Source: RBG-13-43-22 sp040755035
GTDB taxonomy: Bacteria > Desulfobacterota > RBG-13-43-22
Direction of reading: 5' to 3'
DNA length: 18,184 nucleotides
NCBI GenBank assembly: GCA_040755035.1
Contig: JBFMBU010000233.1
Location: forward strand, 1 to 18,184
Position numbers and translations under genes: made by a program. Shown one piece after another: positions 6,013 to 14,096 of this stretch (positions are counted from its first letter, which is position 1; each line of letters starts with the position of its first letter). The notes below the pieces were generated by a model. The model saw nothing but the letters and a program-made list of their open reading frames with translations. It searched no databases and was not told where the DNA came from.

Positions 6013-8076
6013 AACAGAAAACAGGGCAAACTGATTGAAAAAAGAGGTCAGTTTATACAATAAGGCCAAACGGTTTCGCCGGATATTTTCTTCAGGGGCC
6101 ATTACCAGCACTTTATCAAAAAAATCGTCAATAACCGGACGGAGACCTGCTAAACGAATCAGATACTCCGAATAGGCCTTCCGGCTGAAAAAATGAGCCA
6201 TTTCTTTTTCAATATCCTGAACTTTCCGGAACAGGGTCTTTTCCTGATCCTCGATCAGCAAGGCAGGGTCCACCAAACCTGTTTCTGAAGAAGAAAGGCC
6301 TTTCAGGATATTCAACGCCCTTTTGCACCCGCCGGCCAGGGAGGAAAAATCGGGATGCTTCTGAAAGTCCTGCAAGGACCGGCATCGCTGGCGGACTTCT
6401 GACAAATCATCCCATCCGACGGCCAAGACCGCTTCGATGGTTTCCCTGCTGATTCCTTCCCCTTCCAGAAGATAGGCCAACCGGAGCGAAAGAAAATCTT
6501 TTAGGTCCTTCTTAATTTCCTCAGAACTCCTTTTGAACAATCCCTTATAGGACGACAAGGCCTGGTCAAGAATATCATTGACGGAAAGGGAGTATCCCTT
6601 CTCCCAGAGGATGAGGATACACCCCTGGGCTTGACGCCGCAAGGCATAAGGATCTGCGGACCCGGTGGGTATTTGTCCCACCCCAAAAAAACCGACCAGG
6701 GTATCCAGCCTATCAGCCAGACCGACCAAAGCCCCGCAAACGGTTTCCGGCATGGTTCCGCCGACCGAAGTAGGCAAATAGTGGTCTAAAATCCCTTGAG
6801 CGGTTTCCCGGGCTTCCCCGGATCGCAAGGCATACTCCCGGCCCATGATCCCTTGCAGGTCAGGGAATTCCCCCACCATATGAGAGGTCAGATCCGCTTT
6901 GCACAACAGGGCGCAGCGCCGTATAGGTTCGGCTTTTTCCGGTGCCAGTTTTTGGGACAAATAATCAGCCAGGCGAATAATCCGCTCTACCTTTGCATAC
7001 GAAGTACCCAAACGGGAATGAAAGATCACGGTCTTGAGATGATCGACTTTTTCCCAAAGGGGTTTTTTTAAGTCTTCCTGGAAAAAAAATCTGGCGTCGG
7101 AAAGACGAGCCCGCAGGACTTTTTCGTGTCCCTTGACCACCCGCAAGGTATCCTCCACCCGGGTGTTGTTGACAGTGATAAAATGAGGAAGTAATCTGCC
7201 CTCCTTGTCGGTCAAAGGGAAATAGCGCTGGTGGGCCTTCATGGAGGTGACCAGGACCTCGGGGGGCAGTTGTAAAAAATCAGGGTTAATCTGCCCTGAA
7301 ACCGGTTCGGGAAACTCGATCAGGAAGTTTACTTCCTTTAATAAGTCCGGATCGTCCGGGACTTTTCCTCCGGCTTGTTCGGCCTGTTTGGCGATGCCCT
7401 GCCTAAGCATGACCATTCGCTCTTCCGGGTCGACCATTACCTTGGCCTGACGGAGTTTTAACAGATACTCCCCGGTTTCTTTGAGCAGGATGGGGTCCGG
7501 GGCCATAAATCTATGACCAAAGGTCCGGTTCCCGGCAGTGATTGCTTCCAGAGAAAAAGGGAGGGTTCGGTCTCCCAACAGGGCCAGGATCCAATGGACC
7601 GGCCGGACAAAACGAAAGGAGGAAGTCCCCCAGCGCATGAATTTGGGAAAAGGCAGATCCATTATCAGTTGGGGTAACAGTTCCATTAAAACGGTTTCCG
7701 CCGGAAGGCCTTTGAGCGTTTGCTTTAAGGCAATATAGGTCCCCTTGGAGGTCTCCACAAAGGACAAGTCCTCCACGGCTGCCCCCTTGGCTTTGGCAAA
7801 TCCAACGGCCACCTTGGTGGGAAGTCCTTTTTCATCAAAGGCCGCGGACTTGGGAGGGCCCATAAAGATTTCTTCTTTTTCTTCCTGATACGCTGAAACG
7901 CCGCTGACCAGAAGGGCTAAACGCCGGGGGGTGCCCAGGGATTTACTGTTCTGGAATGTAAGACGGGCCTGCCCGAGGCGTTGTTCGGCCAGGTCTTGCA
8001 GAGCGCCTAAGGCGCCGGGAATAAAACGAGCCGGAATTTCTTCCGTTCCGATTTCAAGCAAAAGATCGCGTTCCAT
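6001..8076 (-). CDS. glyS: Glycyl-tRNA synthetase beta subunit
   Basis: 691 residues, normal for the family. With GlyQ it forms the alpha2beta2 bacterial enzyme that charges tRNA-Gly with glycine; the beta subunit recognises tRNA. The N-terminus RDLLLEIGTEEIPARFIPGA (3-22) is the diagnostic GlyS opening. Further family blocks are KFMRWG, FVRPVHWILALLG, KAHQRYFPLTDKEGRLLPHF, an HD-like helical region, and a DALR-type anticodon-binding end with LRPVIDDFFDKVLVMAPEE then NRLALL. The gene begins 26 bases after the glyQ stop, with GAAGGGTAGGC before the ATG, so the two are cotranscribed. The sequence appears intact, in contrast to its partner glyQ. Confidence 0.97.
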   Translation of the reverse strand: MERDLLLEIGTEEIPARFIPGALGALQDLAEQRLGQARLTFQNSKSLGTPRRLALLVSGVSAYQEEKEEIFMGPPKSAAFDEKGLPTKVAVGFAKAKGAAVEDLSFVETSKGTYIALKQTLKGLPAETVLMELLPQLIMDLPFPKFMRWGTSSFRFVRPVHWILALLGDRTLPFSLEAITAGNRTFGHRFMAPDPILLKETGEYLLKLRQAKVMVDPEERMVMLRQGIAKQAEQAGGKVPDDPDLLKEVNFLIEFPEPVSGQINPDFLQLPPEVLVTSMKAHQRYFPLTDKEGRLLPHFITVNNTRVEDTLRVVKGHEKVLRARLSDARFFFQEDLKKPLWEKVDHLKTVIFHSRLGTSYAKVERIIRLADYLSQKLAPEKAEPIRRCALLCKADLTSHMVGEFPDLQGIMGREYALRSGEARETAQGILDHYLPTSVGGTMPETVCGALVGLADRLDTLVGFFGVGQIPTGSADPYALRRQAQGCILILWEKGYSLSVNDILDQALSSYKGLFKRSSEEIKKDLKDFLSLRLAYLLEGEGISRETIEAVLAVGWDDLSEVRQRCRSLQDFQKHPDFSSLAGGCKRALNILKGLSSSETGLVDPALLIEDQEKTLFRKVQDIEKEMAHFFSRKAYSEYLIRLAGLRPVIDDFFDKVLVMAPEENIRRNRLALLYKLTSFFNQFALFSVFSF

Positions 8077-8102
8077 GCCTACCCTTCGGCTTTCTTTAAG
8101 GA

Positions 8103-8981
8103 TTATTTCGCCTCTTTTAATAAGGGAAAACCGGCCCCTTCCCTTTGGGCCAGGAATTCCTTGGCCACTGAGCGTGCCAGATTACGGATACGCCCGATAT
8201 AGCCGGTCCTTTCCGCAACGCTGATAGCGCCACGAGCATCCAGGATATTAAAAACATGAGAGCATTTGAGACAGTAATCATAGGCCGGACGGGGCAGTTT
8301 CATGCCGGCCAGTCTTTGACTCTCCTGTTCATAGGATTGAAACAGGGCCTGCAACTGATCCACATCCCCTTGATCAAAGTTATAGACGGAAAATTCCACT
8401 TCGTCCTGATGATGAACCTCGCCATAGGATATCTCCTCAGTCCATTTCAAGTCGTAAACATTATCTTTTTCCTGCAAATACATGGCGATCCGTTCCAGAC
8501 CATAAGTTAATTCAACCGAAACCGGTGAAAGATCGATCCCTCCACATTGCTGAAAATAGGTAAATTGAGTGATCTCCATCCCGTCCAGCCAGACCTCCCA
8601 ACCCAAACCCCAGGCGCCGAGGGTGGGAGACTCCCAGTCATCCTCTACAAAACGCAAATCATGCTCCCTGGTCCGGATCCCGAAAGTCTCCAGACTTTTC
8701 AAATACAATTCCTGGACTTCTCAAGGAGACGGTTTAAGGATAACCTGATATAGATAGTAATGTTGGAGACGGTTGGGATTTTCGCCGTAACGGCCGTCAG
8801 TCGGACGCCGGGAGGGTTGTACATAAGCCGCCCGCCATGGTTCGGGTCCCAAAACCCGTAAAAAGGTGGCGGGATGAAAGGTCCCGGCCCCGACCTCGAG
8901 ATCATAGGGCTGCAGCAGCAGACAGCCCTGCTTCCCCCAATAGGCGTCTAAAGTTCCAACTAATTCCTGAAAGGTCAGCAC
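8103..8981 (-). CDS. glyQ: Glycyl-tRNA synthetase alpha subunit, interrupted by one in-frame TGA
   Basis: One continuous frame of 292 codons, the normal GlyQ length, from a GTG (8979-8981; AGGGGG Shine-Dalgarno six bases upstream) to a TAA (8103-8105). It is broken only by a TGA at codon 87. Before it: LTFQELVGTLDAYWGKQG, LLQPYDLEVGAGTFHPATFL, RPTDGRYGENPNRLQHYYLY and VILKPSP. After it: EVQELYLKSLETFGI, then FVEDDWESPTLGAWGLGWEVW, ITQFTYFQQCGG and the LDARGAISVAER end block. These are the class II catalytic motifs that bind glycine and ATP. Both sides are fully conserved and in the same frame, so this is a codon substitution, not an indel. GlyQ is essential, so sequencing error, recent nonsense mutation with a second copy elsewhere, or readthrough must be weighed. 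TGA ends other genes here, so the code is standard. Confidence 0.93.
8721..8723 (-). other. Internal in-frame TGA codon of glyQ
   Basis: The complement of TCA at 8721-8723 reads TGA between KPSP and EVQEL. In known GlyQ proteins this position is variable (Asp in E. coli, as I recall). Sense codons one base away include TTA, TCA, CGA, GGA, AGA, TGG and TGC. A 5-bp stem (TCCAG/CTGGA, complement of 8712-8716 and 8689-8693) lies just downstream, but its loop is 18 bases. Confidence 0.9.
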
Positions 8982-9107
8982 AAAACCCCCTGGTCAGATA
9001 AAAGGTATACGGTCTGAGGTGTATGGTTTAGAGGGAAAACGCCAAGAAAGGCTTAATAACAGCACGGACCGTGACTCTTGGACCTTTAACCTTACACCTG
9101 GCCTTTT

Positions 9108-9869
9108 TTATTGGTACGTCTCCTGGATCTGTTTTAGATAGTGGGCCGATTCCAGTTCCTTGCCCAATACCCTGGCCGTAAACGGGTTTAAAAGTTGTTC
9201 GATTTCCGCCTGCAGTTCCCTGCTGAAGCGGATTCTGAAAACCTGAGGGACCGCCATGGTCTGGGTTTTTCGAAGACTTTCAATAGCCCCTCGGGACAGC
9301 CCTTTGCCTTTCTCCCCTTTTTGGCACAGGGGGCAGAAAACACCTCCACCGCTGACGGAAAAAACCGGGTTAGGGATCTCTTCGATCTTTTTCCCACAAC
9401 CCAAACAGCCTTCAAGATAAAATCCGTACCCGGCTGCCTTTAAAAGCCTGATCCGGACAATGGGAAAAATCTCTTTTTCCGGACGATCTTGGGAAATAAG
9501 GCCCAAGGCCTGCCGGATCAATTCAAAAACCTCCGGCTGGGGATCTCCAAGGGCAAAGAAGGCCTGGATCATCTCACAAAGATAAGAGGCCTCACCCCAT
9601 TTCCTGAAATCTTTTCTTATGCCGGAGAAAGGTTCGATCAACTCTCCCTGATCAATACGGACCAGAGAGTAATTTTGCTTCTCAAAAAGGGTCAAACGGA
9701 CCAGGTTTAGGGGTTGAAAACAATGGACAAAGCGTTTCCGGCTTTTTTGGGCCCCTTTAGCGATCCCCTTTATTCTTCCCCGGCTGAAAGAAAAAAAATC
9801 AACGATTAGATCAGCCTCCCCGTAGGGTTTGACCTGGAGAATAACCGCTTCGACTGTTTTGGGGGGCAT
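9108..9869 (-). CDS. recO: DNA repair protein RecO
   Basis: 253 residues. RecO works with RecF/RecR to load RecA on SSB-coated single-stranded DNA and anneals complementary strands. The N-terminal OB fold is seen as EAVILQVKPYGEADLIVDFF (7-26), then GRIKGIAKGAQKSRKRF (31-47), the typical RecO opening. The helical part contains LLKAAGYGFYLEGCLGCGK, and a four-Cys zinc site is complete (C155, C158, C179, C182). No strong Shine-Dalgarno precedes the ATG, which lies 80 bases after the surA-like stop. Together with glyQ-glyS downstream, this gene order is familiar in deltaproteobacteria. A 126-base spacer separates it from the glyQ start. Confidence 0.94.
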   Translation of the reverse strand: MPPKTVEAVILQVKPYGEADLIVDFFSFSRGRIKGIAKGAQKSRKRFVHCFQPLNLVRLTLFEKQNYSLVRIDQGELIEPFSGIRKDFRKWGEASYLCEMIQAFFALGDPQPEVFELIRQALGLISQDRPEKEIFPIVRIRLLKAAGYGFYLEGCLGCGKKIEEIPNPVFSVSGGGVFCPLCQKGEKGKGLSRGAIESLRKTQTMAVPQVFRIRFSRELQAEIEQLLNPFTARVLGKELESAHYLKQIQETYQ

Positions 9870-9949
9870 ATAACGCTACAGATAGTTTTCTGATCAAGAA
9901 GTTTGAGGCCCCGGGAAAATGGGAAACCTGCCTGAAGGTTCGGATTGGC

Positions 9950-10900
9950 TCAGAGTAAAATCTGAATATAGGAACGATCCTTGACTTTCTGCAGCCATTC
10001 ATTAAAACGCACATCCACTTCTTCTTGAAAAAGTTTCTCGAAAATCCGGTCCCGGACTTCGTTTAAGGCGACTTCCTTGGCCCCGATCACCTCCAACGCT
10101 TTTATTATATTCCACCCGGCCGGCGTTTGAAGGACCTGGCTGACGTCCCCCTTTTTTAAATCGCCAAGGGCCTGCCGCAAAGTAGGATCAAGGTCATTAG
10201 GGGACAAAATCCCCAAGTCACCTCCGCTGCCGGCGGAAGCATCCTGGGAATATTTTCGAGCCAAATCGGCAAAAGATTCTCCCTTGACCAACCGTTCCCG
10301 GATCTCCTCCATTTTTTTCTTCTGATTCAACTTTTCTTCAGCGGGCATTCCCGAATCCGCCTTCAGAAAGATGAGGGCCAGATGAATCCCTTCCTGTTTC
10401 TGAAATTGTCCTTTGTTTTTTTCAAAGAATTCCTTTATCCGTTCTTCAGGAATAATGATCTTGCTCCCTATCTCGCGGCTGACCAGTCGGAAACGAAGGA
10501 TCTGGTCCTTGACCTTATTTCGGAAATCGGCTTCGGACAGACCCTCTTTTTCCAAGGCCCGGGCAAATTCACCCGACCCGGTCAAGCCCTGTTCCTCCTT
10601 GATTCGAGAAATGGCTTTATCCACTTCTTCGGCCGGAATATGGATGCCCAAGCGTTTTATTTGCAGTTCGATCACTTTTTGATCGATTAGTTGGAACAAA
10701 AGCTGTTTCCGGATTTCTTGCCGGTTCCCTTTTTCCAGAAAAGCCGGACTAAGCTGGCTGAAGGCCTTTTCCAGCTCATGGAGGGTAATGATCTCATTGT
10801 TGACCAGGGCTACTATCCGGTTGGGTGGCTGGGCAAACAACTGACTTCCTACCGCAAAAAGCAAAAACCAGATTATTAAAAAAAAGGTGTTTTTTTTCAT
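9950..10900 (-). CDS. Periplasmic peptidyl-prolyl isomerase/chaperone, SurA-like (parvulin)
   Basis: 316 residues. A signal peptide covers residues 1-23 (KKN, hydrophobic core 5-20, cleavage near LFA/QPP). A SurA_N-type chaperone region follows (about 26-150), opening IVALVNNEIITLHEL. One parvulin rotamase domain (about 172-268) shows LVKGESFADLARKYSQD, GGDLGILSPNDLDPTL and QVLQTPAGWNIIKALE. E. coli SurA has two rotamase domains, while single-domain forms are common in deltaproteobacteria. The likely role is helping outer-membrane proteins fold in the periplasm, or foldase (PrsA-like) activity; the two cannot be separated from sequence. It is the first gene of the minus-strand cluster leading to recO, glyQ and glyS. 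Only a weak Shine-Dalgarno (GGA) precedes the ATG. Confidence 0.9.
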   Translation of the reverse strand: MKKNTFFLIIWFLLFAVGSQLFAQPPNRIVALVNNEIITLHELEKAFSQLSPAFLEKGNRQEIRKQLLFQLIDQKVIELQIKRLGIHIPAEEVDKAISRIKEEQGLTGSGEFARALEKEGLSEADFRNKVKDQILRFRLVSREIGSKIIIPEERIKEFFEKNKGQFQKQEGIHLALIFLKADSGMPAEEKLNQKKKMEEIRERLVKGESFADLARKYSQDASAGSGGDLGILSPNDLDPTLRQALGDLKKGDVSQVLQTPAGWNIIKALEVIGAKEVALNEVRDRIFEKLFQEEVDVRFNEWLQKVKDRSYIQILL

Positions 10901-10935
10901 TTCCGTCTAAAGGGAAGGATGCCCTGACCAGGGGG

Positions 10936-10964
10936 ATTTTATGTCTTTTCTCTGCCCGGACCAA
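10936..10964 (-). promoter_or_regulatory. Possible sigma-70 promoter for the surA-recO-glyQS cluster
   Basis: On the minus strand TTGGTC (complement of 10959-10964) and TAAAAT (complement of 10936-10941, five of six) are separated by exactly 17 bases. They lie about 36 bases before the surA-like ATG. The -35 is weak (three of six). It overlaps one arm of the dyad at 10955-11009, and the palindrome CCCTGNNCAGGG (10922-10933) lies near the expected start site. Confidence 0.4.
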
Positions 10965-11009
10965 CGGGAATTAAAAATCTATATTCCCAAATTCCTCATT
11001 CGGTCCGGG
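10955..11009. repeat. Nested inverted repeats upstream of the surA-like gene
   Basis: Outer arms CCCGGACC (10955-10962) and GGTCCGGG (11002-11009) are a perfect 8-bp match. Inside them GGGAAT (10966-10971) and ATTCCC (10983-10988) form a second perfect stem around an 11-base loop. The structure overlaps the candidate -35 at 10959-10964. It could be an operator pair, a cruciform, or RNA structure at the 3' end of a transcript from the CBS gene. Confidence 0.5.
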
Positions 11010-11133
11010 ATTAGGCCACCCATTCCCCTTTGGGTAAACCCTGAAAATTACCCCTTGGACTTTTTCTCTATCCTGTATTGAGATGGCTTCTATGGAGAAT
11101 CCCTATTTTTTAGGTCGTAAAAAAGCCCCCGGA

Positions 11134-11775
11134 TTAATCCTCAACCTGATAGCCGGCTTTCTTAAGTTCCGCCTCAGCCCGGTCCTTGGCCTTGTCATCC
11201 GGTTTGACCCGTAAATAGACCCGCATCAGATCAGTGGTCCGTCGAGGAGTGAAAAACATATTATAAATGGTAATCCCCAAATTTTCGACCAGATTGACGA
11301 TCTGGCCAAAGGCTCCCTCTTTCAGTTCCACATTTTCCAGATGTATAATTTCTTCTTTAACATTAGTTCCAAACAATTGCATCATGGCCCGAGAAATGTG
11401 GGTTTCGGTGACAATACCCACCAGTTCCTTCTTTTCGTCTATTACCGGAAATCCGCCCACATCATGCTTCATGCCCAAGGCAATGACATCCATCACCGAA
11501 TCCTCAGGGGAAACGGTGATGACGGTTTTTTTCATCAGGTCTTTAACCTTCATTTTCATAATCAGGTGATTCAGTTCAAAAATGCTAAGTGACGTGGCTG
11601 AGGAGGGAGCCGCCTCGATCAGGTTGCGAAAAGTGACGATCCCGACCAGTTTTCCTTTCTCAACCACCGGAAGGCGGCGAATCTTGTATTCTTTCATGAT
11701 TTTCTGTGCTTCCACGGCCAAGGTGTCCGGGGTCACGGTTATCGGTTCTTTCGTCATCCAATATTTAATTTTCAT
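11134..11775 (-). CDS. Tandem CBS domain protein with C-terminal ACT-like domain (AcuB-like)
   Basis: 213 residues from the ATG at 11773-11775, chosen because a strong Shine-Dalgarno stands seven bases upstream. A longer open frame reaching 11862 lacks one and adds non-conserved residues. CBS domain 1 covers about 1-57 (WMTKEPITVTPDTLAVEAQ, IRRLPVVEKGKLVGIVT). CBS domain 2 covers about 75-135 (VKDLMKKTVITVSPEDSV, GGFPVIDEKKELVGIVTE). An ACT-like segment covers 140-212 (GQIVNLVENLGITIYNMF, then VYLRVKP). CBS pairs bind adenine nucleotides and ACT domains small ligands such as amino acids, so this is probably a cytoplasmic energy or metabolite sensor. Its target is unknown. It is on the same strand as the phosphatase, 201 bases downstream of it. 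Confidence 0.88.
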   Translation of the reverse strand: MKIKYWMTKEPITVTPDTLAVEAQKIMKEYKIRRLPVVEKGKLVGIVTFRNLIEAAPSSATSLSIFELNHLIMKMKVKDLMKKTVITVSPEDSVMDVIALGMKHDVGGFPVIDEKKELVGIVTETHISRAMMQLFGTNVKEEIIHLENVELKEGAFGQIVNLVENLGITIYNMFFTPRRTTDLMRVYLRVKPDDKAKDRAEAELKKAGYQVED

Positions 11776-11780
11776 GTTCG

Positions 11781-11787
11781 CCTCCTT
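11781..11787 (-). promoter_or_regulatory. Shine-Dalgarno deciding the CBS/ACT start
   Basis: AAGGAGG (complement of 11781-11787) stands five bases before the ATG at 11773-11775. This fixes the start of the CBS/ACT protein against the longer in-frame alternative beginning at 11862. Confidence 0.8.
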
Positions 11788-11976
11788 GTCAAACTGGCCT
11801 AAAGCCGAAAAGGTTATAAATTGGGGCAAAAACAAAAAGTTGAATCCCCATTCTCTTATCAAAATCGAAACCTTCGGTCAACAAGAAAAACTTTAGAAAC
11901 CGGCCGGGGGACCTTCCCATACGATTGGGCGGAACAGGTGGGATCACTTTTAAATAAGGCTCGGCGTCCCTGACCA

Positions 11977-12624
11977 TCAAACGCTGATAAACTTCATAGC
12001 CGGCAACTCGACACAAGTCAATTTATTGCCATAAACCGCCCCGGTATCAATCCCGATTTTTTTTTTATAAATAAAAGGTTTCTGGAAAGGAGTGTGACCG
12101 AAGATGACTGTTTTTCCAAAATCGAAGGTGGAAAAATAAAATTCTTCCCGGATCCAGAGCAGATCAAAAAGATCCTGGCCTTCCAGGGGAACTCCTTCCC
12201 GAAGTCCGGCATGGACGAAAATATAATCCCCTGCTTCGTGGTAAGGTACAAGGGACTTTAAAAACTCCACATGATCCCCGGGGAAGATATTTCGGGGGTC
12301 TTCATAACTGATTTGTTTGTTTTCCCCGAAATAACTGTCCAGAGTTTTCTTTCCGCCGTTCATTAGAAAAGGGTTAATATTTCCCCCTTGCAGGTAATCC
12401 AGCAGCATGCTTTCATGATTGCCCAAAAGAAAAACCAGGTTGGACAGTTCACTTTTCAGTCGCAGCAGATAGTTCATCACTTCCCTGGACTGTTCCCCCC
12501 GGTCGATATAATCCCCCATGAAGATCAAGAGGTCTTTTTGAGGATCTAAAGGAATTTTTTCCATGAGTTTTAACAGCTTCGGATAACAACCATGGATGTC
12601 GCCAATGGCAAAGATTTTTTCCAT
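11977..12624 (-). CDS. PPP-family metallophosphoesterase (serine/threonine or bis-nucleotide phosphatase)
   Basis: 215 residues with the full metal-binding signature: GDIHG (8-12), GDYIDRG (37-43), GNHE (68-71), a later His in VHAG (138) and GHTP (176-179). These residues hold two metal ions that hydrolyse phosphate esters. The size fits the bacterial PrpA/PphA and symmetrical Ap4A hydrolase-like branch. Substrates may be phospho-Ser/Thr proteins or dinucleoside polyphosphates; sequence alone does not decide. It is cytoplasmic, with no signal peptide or membrane segment. It is transcribed away from the inositol operon, with 365 bases between them. A moderate AGGT Shine-Dalgarno precedes the ATG. 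The C-terminus (GIDTGAVYGNKLTCVEL) is complete. Confidence 0.92.
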   Translation of the reverse strand: MEKIFAIGDIHGCYPKLLKLMEKIPLDPQKDLLIFMGDYIDRGEQSREVMNYLLRLKSELSNLVFLLGNHESMLLDYLQGGNINPFLMNGGKKTLDSYFGENKQISYEDPRNIFPGDHVEFLKSLVPYHEAGDYIFVHAGLREGVPLEGQDLFDLLWIREEFYFSTFDFGKTVIFGHTPFQKPFIYKKKIGIDTGAVYGNKLTCVELPAMKFISV

Positions 12625-12761
12625 CTGACCTATTGCCTCACCTGCCTTTAAACTTTAATAATGCTGATCCAGCTTAGCCTTACCTGTTTTCTTCCCTGGG
12701 GAATTCTTTATCACATAACTGGAATAAGGGGAAGCACAAAAGGGTGTTTTCCTTTTTTATT

Positions 12762-12776
12762 AACCAGTTACTGGTT
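12762..12776. promoter_or_regulatory. Perfect 15-base dyad in the divergent intergenic region
   Basis: AACCAGT (12762-12768), one central T, and ACTGGTT (12770-12776). It lies between the divergent phosphatase (minus) and inositol synthase (plus) genes, 20 bases upstream of a candidate -35 for the latter, where an operator for a dimeric regulator would sit. Apart from this dyad, the candidate promoter and the ribosome site, I see nothing definite in 12625-12989. A hydrophobic 62-codon frame at 12661-12849 has no ribosome site. Confidence 0.4.
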
Positions 12777-12795
12777 TGTCGGGCTCCTCTTTTTG

Positions 12796-12823
12796 TTTGC
12801 ATTTTCCTCCGAATTAATATACT
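12796..12823 (+). promoter_or_regulatory. Possible sigma-70 promoter for the inositol lipid operon
   Basis: TTTGCA (12796-12801, four of six) and TATACT (12818-12823, five of six) are separated by 16 bases. This would leave a leader of about 160 bases before the ATG at 12990, which includes a small ATAGA/TCTAT hairpin near 12922-12936. Confidence 0.35.
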
Positions 12824-12989
12824 TTTTTCTCGGTCTCAGAAGGCATTGATCCTTGAATTCTCCGACCCGGAACAGCCGGAATCAATGTTGGAAATCCAAA
12901 AACTCATAAGCGGTCCGGGAAATAGAATGAATCTATCCAAGTTTCGTAGAATTCTATCCTTAAGTTACTGAAGAAATGGAGGGCCATAA

Positions 12990-14084
12990 ATGGACAAAGG
13001 GAATATCCGGGTGGCTGTTTGCGGAGTTGGGAACTGCGCCAGTGCCTTATTACAGGGCATTGAATTTTATAGGAATAACCCTGCCGTTCAGGAAGGATTG
13101 ATGCATAAAGAACTTGGCGGATACCTGGCCGATCACCTACAAATCGTAGCCGCCTTTGACATCGACCGTCGAAAAGTAGGACACCCCTTAGAAGAAGCCG
13201 CCCTGGCCTCTCCCAACTGTGTCTATCCCATATGGCCGTCCCTGCCCCCCTACGGGGTCACAGTGCAAATGGGTCCGATTTTAGACGGCTTTGCCCCGCA
13301 CATGAAGGATTTCCCCCGGGAAAGGACTTTCTGGCCGTCCAAGACCAAGACCGCAGATGTAGAAGCTGTTCTAAAAAAAAGCGGGGCAGAAATCCTGATC
13401 AACTACCTTCCGGTCGGGTCAGGCAAAGCGGCTCGCCATTACGCCCGCTGTTGCCTGAACTGCGGGGTCAGCTTTATCAACTGTATGCCGGAATTCATCG
13501 CCTCTGACCCCAAGTGGTCCAACTCCTTTAAACGCAAAGGAATTCCCTTGATCGGAGACGACATCAAGTCCCAGATCGGGGCCACCATCATCCATCGGGT
13601 CCTGACACACCTCTTTGAGGAACGGGGGGTTAAAATCAAACGGACCTATCAGCTCAATACCGGCGGCAATACCGATTTCCTGAACATGTTGGAAAGGAGC
13701 CGCCTGGTCAATAAAAAAATTTCCAAAACCGAAGCGGTCCAATCCCAGTTAAAAGAACGGTTAAGCCCCGAGAATATCCACATCGGTCCTTCCGATTATG
13801 TTCCCTGGCAGGGGGACAACAAGGTCTGTTTCCTGCGGATGGAGGCGGTCAATTTTTGCGGGGTTCCGATGGAGTTGGAGGCCCGTCTCTCGGTCCAGGA
13901 TTCCCCCAACAGCGCCGGGGTAGCCATTGATGCCATTCGTTATTGCCGGTTGGCCCGGGACCGGGGAGAGGCCGGAGTGCTGCTTCCGGTTTCGGCCTAC
14001 CTGATGAAACATCCCCCCTTTCAAATGGAGGAAGGGGAGGCCCGAAGGCAGATGGAAGCCTATCTGGCCCATCCTCACTCGTAA
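12990..14084 (+). CDS. Inositol-1-phosphate synthase (short prokaryotic type)
   Basis: 364 residues, the length of actinobacterial and archaeal myo-inositol-1-phosphate synthases, shorter than the roughly 500-residue eukaryotic INO1. It converts glucose 6-phosphate to inositol 1-phosphate with bound NAD+ in the cytoplasm. Visible are the Rossmann motif VAVCGVGNCASALLQGI (8-24), VAAFDIDRRKVG (53-64), INYLPVGSG (137-145), and the catalytic blocks GDDIKSQIGATIIHR (189-203), QLNTGGNTDFLNML (221-234) and SDYVPWQGDNK (268-278). These carry the conserved Lys and Asp residues of the family. A good Shine-Dalgarno (GGAGGG, 12978-12983) lies six bases before the ATG. The phosphatidyltransferase follows after 12 bases and should use the product. 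No truncation is seen. Confidence 0.93.
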   Translation: MDKGNIRVAVCGVGNCASALLQGIEFYRNNPAVQEGLMHKELGGYLADHLQIVAAFDIDRRKVGHPLEEAALASPNCVYPIWPSLPPYGVTVQMGPILDGFAPHMKDFPRERTFWPSKTKTADVEAVLKKSGAEILINYLPVGSGKAARHYARCCLNCGVSFINCMPEFIASDPKWSNSFKRKGIPLIGDDIKSQIGATIIHRVLTHLFEERGVKIKRTYQLNTGGNTDFLNMLERSRLVNKKISKTEAVQSQLKERLSPENIHIGPSDYVPWQGDNKVCFLRMEAVNFCGVPMELEARLSVQDSPNSAGVAIDAIRYCRLARDRGEAGVLLPVSAYLMKHPPFQMEEGEARRQMEAYLAHPHS

Positions 14085-14096
14085 GGTACTGCACTT

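Noticed and set aside
8689..8719. SECIS element making GlyQ a selenoprotein
   Set aside because: The stem is short, with an 18-base loop lacking the usual small apical loop; the codon lies at a non-catalytic variable position, and I know of no selenocysteine in GlyQ.
8721..8723. Reassigned genetic code (UGA = Trp or Gly) to explain glyQ
   Set aside because: Several complete genes here end correctly at TGA (both MCPs, the surA-like gene, the phosphatase), and no other conserved gene has an internal TGA.
8982..9107. Possible RNA element (T-box or similar) in the recO-glyQ spacer
   Set aside because: 126 bases with only a 5-bp CACGG-A-CCGTG dyad; I see no T-box sequence or conserved stem arrangement, and T-boxes are rare outside Gram-positives.
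11789..12016. Minus-strand 75-codon frame between the phosphatase and CBS genes
   Set aside because: It overlaps the phosphatase end in another frame, has no ribosome site, and its translation shows no family pattern.
12661..12849. Small hydrophobic protein of 62 residues on the plus strand
   Set aside because: No ribosome site, no recognisable motif, and the AT-rich intergenic DNA naturally gives hydrophobic codons.
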